Part shown: positions 1 to 11,531 of the stretch, one piece after another
Position numbering within the stretch: position 1 is the first letter of the stretch
Layout of the letters: each line of letters starts with the position of its first letter
Source of the DNA: Monoplex corrugatus
Taxonomy: Eukaryota > Mollusca > Gastropoda > Littorinimorpha > Ranellidae
NCBI GenBank assembly: GCA_030674185.1
Contig: CM060312.1
Location: 71,929,237-71,993,236, forward strand
Direction: 5' to 3'
Length of the DNA stretch: 64,000 bases
The notes under the pieces: model-generated
The model's database searches: none
Told to the model about the DNA's origin: nothing
The model's input: only the letters and a program-made list of their open reading frames with translations
Position numbers and translations under genes: made by a program

Positions 1-1060
1 TACTGGTGGAATGTCTTCTTATAAAGCCAAGCAAGAGACAGCATCTCACACATAAACAGCAGTGCTTGCACGTGCATAATGGTTTTTCCATCTGGCTTGT
101 GCAATGTGTTCAGGCAGAACGGTCCAAAACAAGGTCCTTTTTCGCAAGTTTCCGCTTTTCCGTTTGCGGCCAAGCTCAGTAGTAGAGAATCCCGTGCAAT
201 TTTCGCACTAACACAACATCGCCCACTTACAGCTGAACAAGAATTCATAACAATTTGGCTGGACTGAGAAATAAATAACAGTAGCGAACTGAGTTTATTA
301 CGCACCTGTTTTCTCATAGTGATCCTTAACTTTTTGTGCGTAGTGTAGTTGATCATTAACTCAGTGTGCAGTTGTTGTTGTTCAGTGTTAATCAAAATGT
401 ACAAACAGATACAATATTTGAGCTTGTAATAATGCCTGCAAAATCATTTATTAACTGCAAAATTGACAATGGTGTTTCGAATGTACATACTTTCCAGAGA
501 ATGCTAAATCTGAGATTCAAATTTGAACAGTATAATGCCAAAATGAACTTTCACTTGTCCATTTTTAATGCTCGGTGGAGCAACTATATGCCAGTGTTCT
601 CCCCGTGCAAAACGGATTTTCTTCATGACATGTTCTGAAATCTTGATGTACACAATAAAATCTTCATTGATTAGAATATTGTCATATATGTTTGTACGTT
701 ACAGGTTGTTCATATGTGAACAATGCTTGTCATAGGTATAAACTGATATGATTTCTGTTACCACATTGTTCGTTGGTGTTTGATTATCGCACAGCAAAAA
801 TACTTAATCTGAAAAAAGTATAAAAAAAACGACATATGTTTCGATCTTGATGTTCACTTTTAAACCTCCAGTGTATAAAATATCATTATATATATTCTAT
901 ATATTGTATGATGTTTCATAAGTCAACAATGTATTTTCACATGTACATGATGTAATATTATTTTTCTTTGCCACATTGTATGTTTGATGTTTATTTGTTG
1001 TAAAACAGAAAATAAATGAACATAGTTTACTAAAACAAAACAAAACAAAAACAAAAAAGA
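1..1060. other. AT-rich non-coding DNA with an imperfect ~200-bp duplication
   Basis: I recognise no gene here. Two AATAAA-type signals occur (about 652 and 1008). The segments of about 640-810 and 842-1010 resemble each other: both start near TCTTGATGT, continue through AT-rich DNA with a shared CAATG and a CCACATTGT block, and end in a GTTTGAT-like stretch. This could be a duplicated 3' UTR or an old AT-rich repeat. The short reading frames at 79-267 and 366-638 show no domain or coding signature. Confidence 0.35.
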
Positions 1061-1255
1061 AAAGTCAATGTGTGGTAAGATTGTACACGTTTTCCCATAA
1101 TCATGAGGTTCTAAGGGAAGGAGGGATATGAAGTAGTTGATAATGTTCTATTACTGTAAAGTGCAGTGAGTATATTTTTTACATGGACGGCTTTCGCTAG
1201 ATAAAGGGAATGGTACTAATAAAGGGAACAATAAAGGAACGAATAAAAAGGATAA

Positions 1256-1335
1256 TAGCAATAATAATAACAACAATAATAACAATAATGAATAATAGTA
1301 TTCAGTATCATCATCATCGTTATTATTATTCTAGG
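1256..1335. repeat. Degenerate AAT/AAC then ATC trinucleotide tract
   Basis: Imperfect run of AAT, AAC and ATC triplets, switching to TCATCATCATCG and TTATTATT at its right end. Confidence 0.8.
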
Positions 1336-1689
1336 CATGGTGTGTTCTTACACTAGAAGGCAGAAGGCAGAGGTCCCTGGCCTTCAGACGCATTCTAACA
1401 AACCATACGATCATGCAATATAACACAAATGTTTTCACGGTCAGCTACAACGGATGAGAATGGCGCTTGCCCAGTGAGGTCCATTCAGGGTATAGCAGCG
1501 TCAGGTTCCATGCTCAATAGGGCAGCCAGCATGAAATAGGAAATGATGGCCACATACATCGCCAGATGTGGCTTCACAATAGTTCCTCATAGTTCCGCAG
1601 CTGAACTCCATTTTCCAAAAGGACTGCGTGGACTCTGGAACCCATATCTTGAGTTCAACCCCTCCCCATGTTATAAAAGTTGGCTTGTT

Positions 1690-1905
1690 TTTGCTGCCTA
1701 TCTTAATGAATCAATCATTCTGGCCGTGTCAGATTTTCTTACGTCCAGTTCCCCCGCCCTATTTCAAGGCCTTGCTGGTGCATAGGCCTTTATTTAGGAT
1801 CAAGTCATCTGCCAGATAACTGCTGGCACATTCAGGTGAAATACATGGAATTGTCTGAATGCAGTGAATCCCTCTTGAACGATCTCCAGATAAACTTTAA
1901 ATAGA
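1690..1905 (+). repeat. Dispersed retroposon family B, copy 1
   Basis: The segment shares ordered blocks with 34845-35160, 35817-36100 and 42365-42480: a CTTAATG...CATTCTGG...GTGTC block, then TTTCAAG.CCTTG, then AGATAACTG-like, ATGGAATTG and GAATCCCTC...CTCCAGA.AAACT. It has no coding content. The collinear blocks suggest a SINE or the tail of a LINE; class not determined. Confidence 0.6.
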
Positions 1906-2149
1906 TAAATATACATCGCCACATCAACGATCATATACTGAACAGCTCTCTCTCACTCCCACCCATTGATCTATAACATCTCATATCCTTTTGTCACTTT
2001 CCTTTGCACACTGTTTTTCTAAAGTGGTAAGGCAATGTATTAGCGGTGTCAGCTTATTGTGCCCTAGGTTTTGTTTTACCCTCCCCCCCCCCCCCCTCCT
2101 ATCTTCCATTTCAGTATCTTGCCAACGTATACCGATTTATTGTGCAGTC
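1906..2149. other. Unassigned spacer with a poly-C tract
   Basis: No gene or repeat relationship seen apart from a C-run near 2082-2096. Confidence 0.4.
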
Positions 2150-2325
<176 letters not shown>

Positions 2326-2446
2326 ACTTTTTCTTGCTGGTCATTGTTCTTGCCTTCTCATTTTTCTTATTTTTCATCATCTTTTTATTTTTCAGTTTTC
2401 CTTTTCTAGGTTTTGGTTTTGGATTTGTTTTGGGGTCTGTTAGTTG

Positions 2447-2478
<32 letters not shown>

Positions 2479-4934
2479 GTTGTTGTTTTTGTTTTTACGG
2501 TTCTTAATTTCGCTCTTTCTTTTTTAAGTGTTTTTTGTTATTGTTGTTGTTTTGCAATTTTCGTCTCCCTGTAGTTCTTAGCTTTCGTCTCTTGTTCTTA
2601 GTTTTCGTCTTTCTGCTGCTCTTCCTCTCCCTGCTGTTTTGAGTTTTAGTCTTCCCGCTGTTCTTAGCTTTCGTCTTCCTCTTGTTCTAAGGTTTCGTCT
2701 TCTTGTTGTTCTTAGTTTTTGTCTTCTTGTTCTACAGTATTCGTCGTCCTGTTCGTAATTTAGTTTTCTTCTTGTTTTTGTAGTTTTCTTCTTAGTTTTC
2801 TTTTTAAGTGCTTAGTTTCCTCTATTGCGTAGGGTTTTGTCTCCTTTTCTCAGGTTTTTCTTTTTCTTTATTTTCTTTAACTGTTCTTATTCCCAGATTT
2901 CTTCTACTCCATAGTTTTATCTTTTTCATGCTGTTTTTCTTAATATGTGTTCTTTTTCTTTTCCCTGCTCTTAGTTTTCTTTCAGGTTTTCTTTTTGTTC
3001 TTAGTTTTTCTTCTTTTCTTAAGATTCTTCTTCTCCATTGTGTTTTGCTTATTTTTATGTTGTTCTTGAAGTTCTTTGTGTTCTGCTTAGCTTTCTTTTT
3101 CATTTCTTTCTTCGGATTCATGGTCTCGTTTGTGTTCTACGTAAGAACTTTTTTTCTGTTTTCGCTGAGTTTTCTTTTTTCTTTTTTTCTTTTCCCTTGT
3201 TCTATTTTATTTTCGGTTTACTTTCCTTCTGGTTTTCATAAATTTTCTTGCTAATTGTCCTTTTTCTTCCCATGTGTTATTTGTTTCCTGTTTGTTGTTG
3301 GTGATGGTGTTTCATTTTCTTCTCCGTCTTCCTCTATTCAGTCGTCTTCTTGTTCTGTTGTTTAGCGTCTTCTTGATGCCGTCAGTTTGAGTTATTTTCT
3401 TCATTTGTATTTCTTGTTCCTAGTTTTCTGCTCTCTTTCGTTGTTGTTGTGTTGTGGTCGTGATAGTGGTCTCGATATTCTTGTTCTAGTTTTGGTTTTT
3501 CCTTTTCTTTTTCTTTTTTTTTTCTTTTCTCTTTTTTCTTTTTATTTCTGTTTTTCTTTTTAATGTTGTTTTCTTCACCGTGTTTACGGTAGGATTGTTT
3601 CTTTTTCTACTAATCAATTTTTTTTCCATTGTTTCCTTGTTGTTGTTTGTTTTAGTGTTGTTATTGTTGCTGTTGTGACTGTTGTAAGTTTCTTCTTCCC
3701 TTTCTTTTTTTTTTTCTTTTTCTCTTCTTCTTCTTCTTCTTCTGTCTTTTCTTTTCTTGTTCTTGTTCTGTTTCAGTTTCTTTTTTTTTCTTTTTTTTTT
3801 TTTTTTTTTTTTTTTGTGATGTCTTTCCCTATTTTTTTGGTTTTTGGTTAACTTTTTCTTTGGTTTCTTCTTCGTTTACTGTAATCGTTCTTTTTCATTA
3901 GTTTCCTCTTGCTTTTCTTCGATTTTGACCGTTTTTTTCTGTTGTTGATGGTGAGAGTATACTTCGTTTTATTCTTCTTCTTAATTTTTGTCCTTCTTGT
4001 TCATGAATTGCTTCTTCCCCTTCATCTTTTATTTTTTCTTTTCTTAATGTTTTTGATTTCGTTGCTGTTGTTATTTTTGAGTTTGTTATTCTTGTTGTTT
4101 GTTCTTGTTGGTGTTGCTGTTTTGAGTTTTCTCTTCGTTGTTTTTAATTTTTTTTTTTCTTTGTTCCTTTTTCTTTCTCTTCTTTCTGTTCTTGGATAGC
4201 GTTTTTTATTTGTTTTGTTAGTTTTCTTGCTATCAGTATCACCTTTCTTCGTTATGTTGTCGATCTTAGATTCTTCTTCAGTTTTTGTTATTCTTAGCTT
4301 TTGTTTTTGCTGTTCTTGAAGGTCTTTTAGTCCTTTTGTTTGTTTGTTTTGTTTGTTTGTTTGTTTGTTTGTTGTTCTTGCTGTTGTTTGAAATGTTTTA
4401 ATAGTTTTCTTCTCCTTGATACTTACAGGTTTCTTCTTGTTTTTTGGGGGTTTTGTTGTTGTTATTGTTGTTCTCTTTGTTTTCGGTTTTGTTCTTGTTG
4501 CCTTTCGGGTATTTTCGTCTTTGTTGTTAGGTTTCTTATCGTTGTTTTTAGGTTTTTCTCTTTAAAATTGTGGGGTCTCTTTTTTTCCTTGTTTTATTTT
4601 TTTTTGTTTTTGGTTTTCTTTTGGTAATTGTTTTTCTTCTCTGTAGTTTTTGTTTTCATCTTTTTCTTTTTGGATTTCTTCGCGTTGTTGCCTGGTTTTC
4701 TTGTCTTTATTTTCTTCTATTTGTTGTTCTGGCTTTTCTTCTCTTGTTTTTCTTGTTTGTTGGTTTTTCTTGTTGTTCTTGCTTTTCTTCTCTTTGTTGT
4801 TTTTGGTTTTCTCTTTCAGGTTTTTTCCCTCTTCTTAATGTCTTGGTCTTCTTATCTTTGCTTTTGTTTGTTTTTGGTTTCTTCTTCTTGTTGTCTTAGT
4901 TTCCTCCTCTATTTCGTTTTTGGTTTTCTCCTCT

Positions 4935-5075
4935 GTGTGTTGTGTGTGTGTGTGTGTGTGTGGTGTGTGTGTGTGTGTGTGTGTGATGTATGTGTGTGTG
5001 GTCTGTGTGTGTGGTGTGGTGTGGTGTGGTGTGGTGTTGTTGTGTGTGTGTCTGTGTGTGTGTGTGTGTTGCTGT
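4935..5075. repeat. (GT)n / (GTGGT)n block inside the T-rich tract
   Basis: Interrupted GT dinucleotides grading into TGTGG pentamers and back, embedded in the T-skewed satellite. Confidence 0.9.
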
Positions 5076-5409
5076 CACCTTGTTGTTTTTGGTTTTCTTC
5101 TCCCTGTTGTCTTGGTTTTTTTCTTGTTCTTTCTTGTTTTTGTTTTTTCTTTCTCCTTGTTTTTCTTTGGTTTTCTTCTTTTTAATTTTGGCTTTCTTCT
5201 TGTCTTGCTTTTCTTTTCTTAGTTATTATGGTTTTCTTCACCTTGTTGTCTTGGTTCTGTTTTCCTTGCCTTTGTTTTCTTATCTTTGTTGCCTTGGTTT
5301 TTTTATTCTCGTTCTTGGTGGTCTTGTTTTTGGTTTTCTCCTTGGTGTTGTTTGATTTGTTTTCCTTGGTTTTGGTTTTCTTGTCGTTTTTGATTTTCTT
5401 CTTGTTGCT

Positions 5410-5765
5410 GTTCTGGGTTTTCTTCTAGTTGTTGACCTAGGTTTTCTTCTTGTTGCTTTCTGGTTTTCTTCTTGTTGTTGATCTAGGTTTTCTTCTTGTT
5501 GTTGATCTAGGTTTTCTTCTTGTTGTTGATCTAGGTTTTCTCTTGTTGTTGATCTAGGTTTTCTTCTTGTTGTTGATCTAGGTTTTCTTCTTGTTGTTGA
5601 TCTAGGTTTTTCTTCTTGTTGATCTATTTCTTCTTGTTGTTGATCTAGGTTTTTCTCTTTCTTTTTGATCTAGTTTTCTTTCTCTTTTGTTGATCTAGGT
5701 TTTCTTCTTGTTGTTGATCTAGTTTTCTCTTCTGTTTGTTAATCTGTTTTCTTCTGTTTGTTGAT
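5410..5765. repeat. 24-bp tandem repeat block
   Basis: Units built on GATCTAGGTTTTCTTC plus TTGTTGTT repeat about every 24 bp, roughly a dozen copies, degenerating at both ends. The TTTTCTTCTT core is shared with the surrounding tract, so this is a local amplification of one variant. Confidence 0.85.
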
Positions 5766-7059
5766 CTAGGTTTCTTCTTGGTTATTCTTGTTTTTCCTTC
5801 TTTTTATTTTTGGTTTTTCTTCTTGTTGTTTTTGGTTTTTTCTCCGGGGTTTGTGGTTTTATTCTCCCCTTCCTGGTTTTTTTTCTTGTTCTTTGTTTTC
5901 TTCTTCTTCTTGTTTATGTTTTCTTCTTCTTGTTGTTTTTCTTTATGTTCTTTTTCTTCTTGTTTGGTTTTCTTTTTCGTGTGTTTTTTTTCTTTTGTTG
6001 TGCTCTTGGATTTCTTCTGGTATTTTTTATTTTGTTTTCGTCTGGTTCTTTTGTTTTCTTCTTATTTTGATTTCGTTTCTTTTTGTCGTTTTTTTCCTTC
6101 TCCTTGTGTTGTTTGTTTCTTTTTCATTGTTTCTTTGTTTTCTTCTCGTTCGGTATTTGTTTTCTCTCGTTGTTCTTGCTTTTCTTTTCTTATTGTTCTG
6201 GTTTTCTTCTCGTGATTTTTGGTTTTTCTTCTTTTGTACATTTGGATGTTTTCTTGTTGTTTGTTTGTGTTTTTCCTTGTTGGTTTTTTCTCTTTCTTGG
6301 TTTTTTTGTGTTTTGTTTTTTGTGCTGGTTTTTTTTTGGTTTGTTGTTGTTTTTTTCGGTTTTCTTTTTGTCGTTTCTTTGTTTTCTTCTCCTTGTTGTC
6401 TTAGGTTTTCTTTTCCTTCGTTGTTTGGTTTTCTTCTCCTTGCTATTTTTTTCTCGTTGTTTTCGTTTTCTTTTCCTTTCGTTTTCTTGGTTTTTTTTCC
6501 TTCGTTGTCTTGGTTTTCTTCCTTCGTTGTCTTGGTTTTCTTTTGGTTTTCTTTTCCTTGTTAGTCTTGGTTTTTCTTTTCCTTCGTTGTCTTGGTTTTC
6601 TTTTTTCCTAGTTGTCTTGGTTTTCTTTGTTTTCTTTTCCTTGTTGTTTTGGTTTTTTTCTTTGGTTTTCTTTTCCTTGTTGTCTTGGGTTTTCTTTTCT
6701 ATGTTGTCTTGGTTTTCTTCTTTTTGTTGTCTTGGTTTCTTCTTTTCCTGTCGTTGTTTGGTTTCTTATCTTTTGCTTGTTTCTTTTTTGTTGTTCTTCG
6801 TTTTCCTTTTCCTTATCTTTTCTTGGTTTTCTTATCTTTGCTGTCTTGGTTTTCTCTTCCTTGTTGTCTTGGTTTTCTTTTCCATCGTTAGCTTATTTTT
6901 TTTCTCTTTGTTAGCTTTAGTTTTCTTTTTTTCTTCTTATTTTTTTTTTTTTTTTTTTTGTTCTAGTTAATTTTGGTTTTGTTCTTCATGTTCATTGTTT
7001 TTTCCCTTGTTATCTGGTTTTTATTTCCTTTCTCTTTGGGTTTTTCTCCTTGTTTGTTG

Positions 7060-7400
7060 GTTTCTTCTTATATGTATATATATTGTCTTGGTTTTCTTCT
7101 TATATATTGTATATATTGTCTTGGTTTTCTTCTTATATGTATATATATTGTCTTGGTTTTCTTCTTATATGTATATATATTGTCTTGGTTTTCTTCTTAT
7201 ATGTATATATATGCTTGGTTTTCTTCTTATATATATGTATAATATTTGACCTTTGTTATTCTTTTCTTTTATATGTATATATATTGTCTTGGTTTTCTTC
7301 TTATATGTATATATTGTCTTGGTTTTCTTCTTATATATATGTATATATTGCTTGGTTTTCTTCTTTTATATATATATATATTGTCTTGGTTTTCTTCTTG
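7060..7400. repeat. ~32-bp tandem repeat block with TATATG insert
   Basis: About nine units of TTGGTTTTCTTCTT followed by an ATATGTATATATATTGTC-type segment. The core is the same as elsewhere in the satellite with an added alternating TA/TG segment. Confidence 0.85.
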
Positions 7401-7826
7401 TTATCTTGATTTTTTCTTGTTGTCTTGGTTTTATTCTCCTTAGTATTATTGGTTTTCTTTTTGTGGCATTTTGGTTTTCTTTTCCTTGTTTTTATTTCTT
7501 CTCGTTGTTCTTAGTTTTCTTCTTTCTTTCTTTCTTTTTCTTTTTTTTTCCCTTGTTTTTTGTTGTTGTTGTTGTTGTTGTTTTGTTGTTGTTTTGTTTT
7601 AGTTGTCAGTTGTAGCTCGTGGTTTTCTTCTATTTTTTGCTTTTTTTTCTTCTCATTGTTTGTAGTTTTCTCCCTAGTGTTCGTAGCTTTTTCCCCCGTT
7701 ATTTTTAATTTCCTTCATATCGTTGATTCTTTATTTTCTTCTTATCAGTGTACGTAATTTTCTTCTCATTGTGATTCATTGTTTTCTTCTTGTTGTTGTT
7801 CTTTACTTCCCTTCTTGGATTAAGAA

Positions 7827-7926
7827 GGTGCAAGTCCATTTTTTAAACACCTTCACCCCAGTGAACATCAGTGACGACTTTGACAGCCTGGCTCTGTATA
7901 TGTCGAAAGCCTGCAAGAAAAAATCG
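7827..7926 (+). CDS. Possible internal exon of an unidentified gene
   Basis: Directly after the T-rich tract, base composition changes to coding-like. An open frame (whose last codons lie before the stop at 7936-7938) reads from about 7827 as VQVHFLNTFTPVNISDDFDS then LALYMSKACKKK. It is preceded by a long pyrimidine tract ending in AG (TTAAG) and followed by CGA|GTAAGA, a good splice donor. No family is recognised. If real, the 5.5-kb T-rich tract would be the end of its upstream intron. Alternatives are a terminal exon using the TAG just downstream, or chance. No partner exon was found nearby. Confidence 0.3.
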
Positions 7927-8159
7927 AGTAAGAATTAGCTGATTTACTGAACATAAAAACAAATGATCAACCAATTCTAGAAATCTTTTGACAAATCAAG
8001 TTTTTATTTCTGACCAGAAATAAAAACCGTATTTTTTTTATGGATAATTGCTCATGTCTGCTGACAATAGGCAATGAGAGAGACACGTATATACGGACAC
8101 ATCCCTCCATTTCCCAGGTGGCACTGTGTGCAGAACTGTCAGTCCCTAAACCCTGTTCT

Positions 8160-8740
8160 CCTGTATACTATTTTTGTTATTGTTATTTTTGTTTGTTTAA
8201 AGCCCAACCAAATGCACAGAGGCATATCAGGGTTATGAAAGTTTCAAAACATACACAATACTTCAACAGGAAAAAAAGGAAAAGAAAATCAAGTACACAT
8301 ATCAATGCATTCGCCCCCATAATCTAAATATATACCCCTGGGATTGACCACTCCGTCCAATTTATCACACAAGGGATTTAAAAAAAACTTACCGGAATAC
8401 AAATTTAAACATAACTAAAGACATTGAAACATATACAATAAAACGGGCCTAAATGACCTAAAATTGCTTCTGGATATCTCATTTCCTTAGAGCCAAAAAT
8501 GCACTTAATACACGTACCTAATTATCAAACCTAAGAGAAAGTATTGAGACTTTATCAGACACATACAGGTGAATGGACCAGCAAGGCAGAAAATGCTAGG
8601 AAGAAATGACAAAGCAGAGGAATAAGGCAGAAACAAAGAGGGTGACAGAAAAGAGGAAATTTCTAGCACAGAATTCCGGAAGGTGGGGATATCATCTATA
8701 TTGAAAGAATCCCCGGTATTCCCGTGCGGGGTTCTTGTGT
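8160..8740 (-). repeat. Dispersed retroposon family A, copy 1 (~560 bp)
   Basis: Closely related to 39905-40440 over its whole length, and more distantly to 29440-29940. Shared blocks include AAAGCCCA, ACAATACTTCAACAGG, CACTCCGTCCAATTTATCAC, GAGCCAAAAATGCACTTAAT, ACATACAGGTGA and GAAAGA.TCCCCGG. All three copies have a T/G-rich simple repeat on their left side, as expected for the A-rich tail of a retroposon inserted in minus orientation. No coding capacity seen. Confidence 0.75.
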
Positions 8741-8984
8741 ATATATATGCATGAGGAATATCGAGTTATACGATGGAGCCTCATATTAACGAGGCCTGTT
8801 TACTGTCAAGTCTTTGTGAAAAAAGTTTAGATGGGTCTGCTGAGACTGACTACTGCGGCAAAGTGGATCTGGATCGTTAATTATTGTCTGGAAGTTTGCC
8901 CAATGAGCGTTGAATCTTGATTTGAATATCAAATTGCATGTTACAGATCTTTAGTCACATCAGTGGCTGGCTTACGGAAACATG
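8741..8984. other. Unassigned sequence
   Basis: No gene, tandem repeat or similarity to other parts of the window noticed. Confidence 0.4.
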
Positions 8985-9117
8985 AGAACACCCAGCATGC
9001 CCGCCCACCGACGATGGGGTGTGCAAGTTTTGTGCAGTAACATACTACCTGCACAGTGTGGGCAAAAGCAGCAATGCAAAGGCGCATTCGAGAAGAATTG
9101 GAACGAACGCTTAAAAC
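8985..9117 (+). repeat. Dispersed repeat family E, copy 1
   Basis: Collinear with about 58845-59000: shared GTGCAG.AA.ATACT.CCTGC followed by CAGTGTG.GCAAAA and CGAGAA.AT.G.AACG. Both copies are followed at once or soon after by a CA/GT array. Confidence 0.6.
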
Positions 9118-9122
9118 AGACA

Positions 9123-9193
<71 letters not shown>

Positions 9194-9223
9194 GCACGCA
9201 CGCACACACACACACACACACAC
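9118..9223. repeat. (AC)n with (CGCA) interruptions
   Basis: AC dinucleotides with a short GCAC/GCAC segment near 9189-9203. Confidence 0.97.
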
Positions 9224-9783
9224 TTTCTTACCCCTGTTACAAGTTCTCAGCCACTTTTCTTCTTGATCCTTTCATGGATTTGTTGATTTAAATCCTGCAT
9301 ACCACTGGCCAGCAGAATATATACACAAACAGAAAACATATGAACGATATCAATGAAATTTACACTCTTACTACAGTCAAGCCTGTTCAAGTTCAGCTGT
9401 GTCAAAAATTGGACGAGACTGTCGGACACCCACTCTGAAGTTGAAATGGAGCGATCCAAGTTTGGCTGAATTTGAAAAGTGCAAATGAGGGCATAGCTGT
9501 GAATCATGATGTTGCATCAATTGTACAAAGTTCACGTTTTAACATTTTCCGTCTAGGTGAACTTTGCTCATGTAGGCCAGAATGCATCTGTGTTCTTTCC
9601 TTGACCCCTACCCCTTTCCACCCCCGTTCGTCTCTGTCTCTCTGAGAAAAAAAAGCCTGCGCGACATATGTACGTTCACAAATCTTTCTTTCCTCCCGCC
9701 ACCTCCCCCCCCCCCTTCACTGTTCTCTCTATCTCACATTTACTGAAATGTTTTTTTAGAAAAAACACACAGAGACCCACTTG
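9224..9783. other. Unassigned sequence
   Basis: No supported gene. A minus-strand frame (9507-9247) has no recognisable domain. A C-run lies near 9704-9714. Confidence 0.4.
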
Positions 9784-9805
9784 AACTCTCTCTCTCTCAC
9801 TAATT

Positions 9806-9887
<82 letters not shown>
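9784..9887. repeat. (CT)n then (CA)n compound microsatellite
   Basis: Pyrimidine CT repeats pass directly into CA repeats. Confidence 0.97.
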
Positions 9888-9890
<3 letters not shown>

Positions 9891-9959
9891 CAAGAACCAC
9901 ATGCACACACAGACATGACCAGAATGACTGAAGCATTAAGATGGCCAGCAAACAGCCAA

Positions 9960-9978
9960 GTGTGCGTGCGTGCGTGTG

Positions 9979-10021
<43 letters not shown>

Positions 10022-10049
10022 CGCGCGTGTGTGTGTGCGTGTGTGTGTG
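9960..10049. repeat. (GT)n with a (CG)n core
   Basis: CGTG and GT repeats flank a GCGCGCGCGCGC stretch near 10013-10027, an alternating purine-pyrimidine tract prone to Z-DNA. Confidence 0.95.
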
Positions 10050-10394
10050 CTGCATGCTCGGCTGGGTTGAAGGTCTCTGTTACAAGAGCCACCTACTGCT
10101 ACAGTCTGCTAAAAGCAGGGGAGTAAACTGATAGACACCTCGACTTTTCTCAGGATATGAATATCGTGTGGGCGTGCCCATCTCCTCTCCTTGACTGTTT
10201 TATTTCCCCTAATGCTGCTTTACTTTCGATAATCTGACCAGGGTCAGTTAAACGGTTGAGAAGATTGGAGGCAGCGCGCATCGAGTTATTTCCCTGTTAG
10301 GGTCGAACGCATGCAGTTAGATTGGAAGGCAAAAGCACTACCTCGACGCCAAACACGTCTCATGGTGGTAATATTGAAACGGTGCAAAGGATAA

Positions 10395-10395
<1 letters not shown>
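10050..10395. other. Unassigned sequence left of the gypsy element
   Basis: No gene or repeat similarity noticed. Confidence 0.4.

Positions 10396-10459
<64 letters not shown>
10396..10459. repeat. (CT)/(CA)n microsatellite
   Basis: Short CT run then about 30 CA units, ending 10 bp from the gypsy LTR boundary. Confidence 0.97.
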
Positions 10460-10461
<2 letters not shown>

Positions 10462-10469
10462 TATGTAAA

Positions 10470-10952
10470 TGTAACCACTCCTATGATTTGTGAGAAATAT
10501 GTGATTATATATTGTATGTAGGTATGTATGTATAGGTGTATATGTGGAGTGATTTCACATTTGTGGGTTTTGAGTCAACTTCCAATCTTCCAAAAAAAAT
10601 CTTTAGAGCCAAAATACAGATCTTTGAATTTTAATAAAATGAAACACAATAAATACAACTTACAACTATTACAAGTGACCACAATTTGTTCTCACGGGGG
10701 ATAACCCCTTTTTGGAAAAAAGACTGACAAATTAAGACTAGCGGTACAGAGTCAACCCCAGCAGAAACACTTGAGAACCTCAGGTAGCTCTGAATTAGAG
10801 TTACTTTGATGTTTCGGGGTTGGCAACCGTTACGGCGAAAGCGCTTACGTTGCTATGGTTTTAACAACACCCGGATGAAAGTGAAACGTCATTTCCGGTT
10901 TTGTAGCTGACGAAAAATCCAAAAACTTGTTAGAATTTTTTGACTGGCTACA
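10470..10952 (-). repeat. 3' LTR of the gypsy element
   Basis: 483 bp, a direct repeat of 17741-18222, starting TG and ending CA in the element's orientation. It has CCCC at about 10756-10759 where the other LTR has CCC. It carries on its plus strand a GTATGTATGTATAGG stretch and a GCGAAAGCGCTTACG patch. Confidence 0.97.
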
Positions 10953-10970
10953 TATACCCCCCCTGAGAAA
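10953..10970 (-). other. Polypurine tract candidate
   Basis: On the minus strand TTTTCTCAGGGGGGGTATA-like sequence sits immediately 5' of the 3' LTR. The G-run (10957-10963) is the likely plus-strand primer, 4 bp from the LTR edge. Confidence 0.7.
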
Positions 10971-11531
10971 ATGTTTCATTAATTAACAAATTTTGAAATA
11001 TTCAGTTGGGTTGACTTCAGTTGCTAAGTTTAGTTCAAATTTCAAACAAAATTTATACAGAAAAAATACTAACGCTCACACATGAACACATAATTATACC
11101 CGTAGTTACATCCCAAAAATAAAAATAGTTTTATAGCAACAATAATATGGTGTTACGCCTTTAGAATGAACTGGAATACAGCTCTGTTCAAAACTATATA
11201 TTGTATATAGTCTAAAGCACACCGATATCCTTACAGGAAGCTTGAATCCTATGTTGAGAATCTTATTAAACAGCTACAGTGCTAGAGAACAGAGGGTTTC
11301 AACCTCAACACTATCAACTGCATTATTCTCTGTCTCTTTATCCTCAGAATTTTTCTTACAAGTCACATATGAGTCTCTCTGGAAAAAGGCACATAGATTA
11401 CAATGAAATTGCTTTAACAAAAATGGCATGAATCACACAGGTAGTCCAGTCTTCACCTCTTCATAGAAATGATAATTCAAGTGATCTAAACTATCCAGCA
11501 ACTATTTTATCCTGACCCAAGTTATGTCTTT

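Larger units (their letters stand above)
2330..7825. repeat. 5.5-kb T-skewed, A-poor satellite-like tract
   Basis: The plus strand is overwhelmingly T with G and C, and A is scarce for about 5.5 kb. A loose consensus recurs throughout: TTGGTTTTCTTCTT or CTTGTTGTCTTGGTTTTC, with variable spacing. Because all three stop codons need A, the plus strand stays open for long stretches, giving spurious hydrophobic Phe/Leu/Val/Ser frames (for example 6083-6970 and 5788-6564). Better-ordered blocks lie at 5410-5765 and 7060-7400. It is not homopyrimidine because G is frequent. It runs into the exon candidate at 7827, so it may be an expanded intronic tract (inference). Confidence 0.85.

Noticed and set aside
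79..638. Small genes at 79-267 and 366-638
   Set aside because: Short frames in AT-rich DNA with no domain, splice or promoter support.
5736..6970. Long hydrophobic plus-strand frames (up to 295 codons) in the T-rich tract, resembling multi-pass membrane proteins
   Set aside because: All stop codons contain A and A is nearly absent, so open frames are expected by composition. No conserved motif occurs, and all three frames are open.
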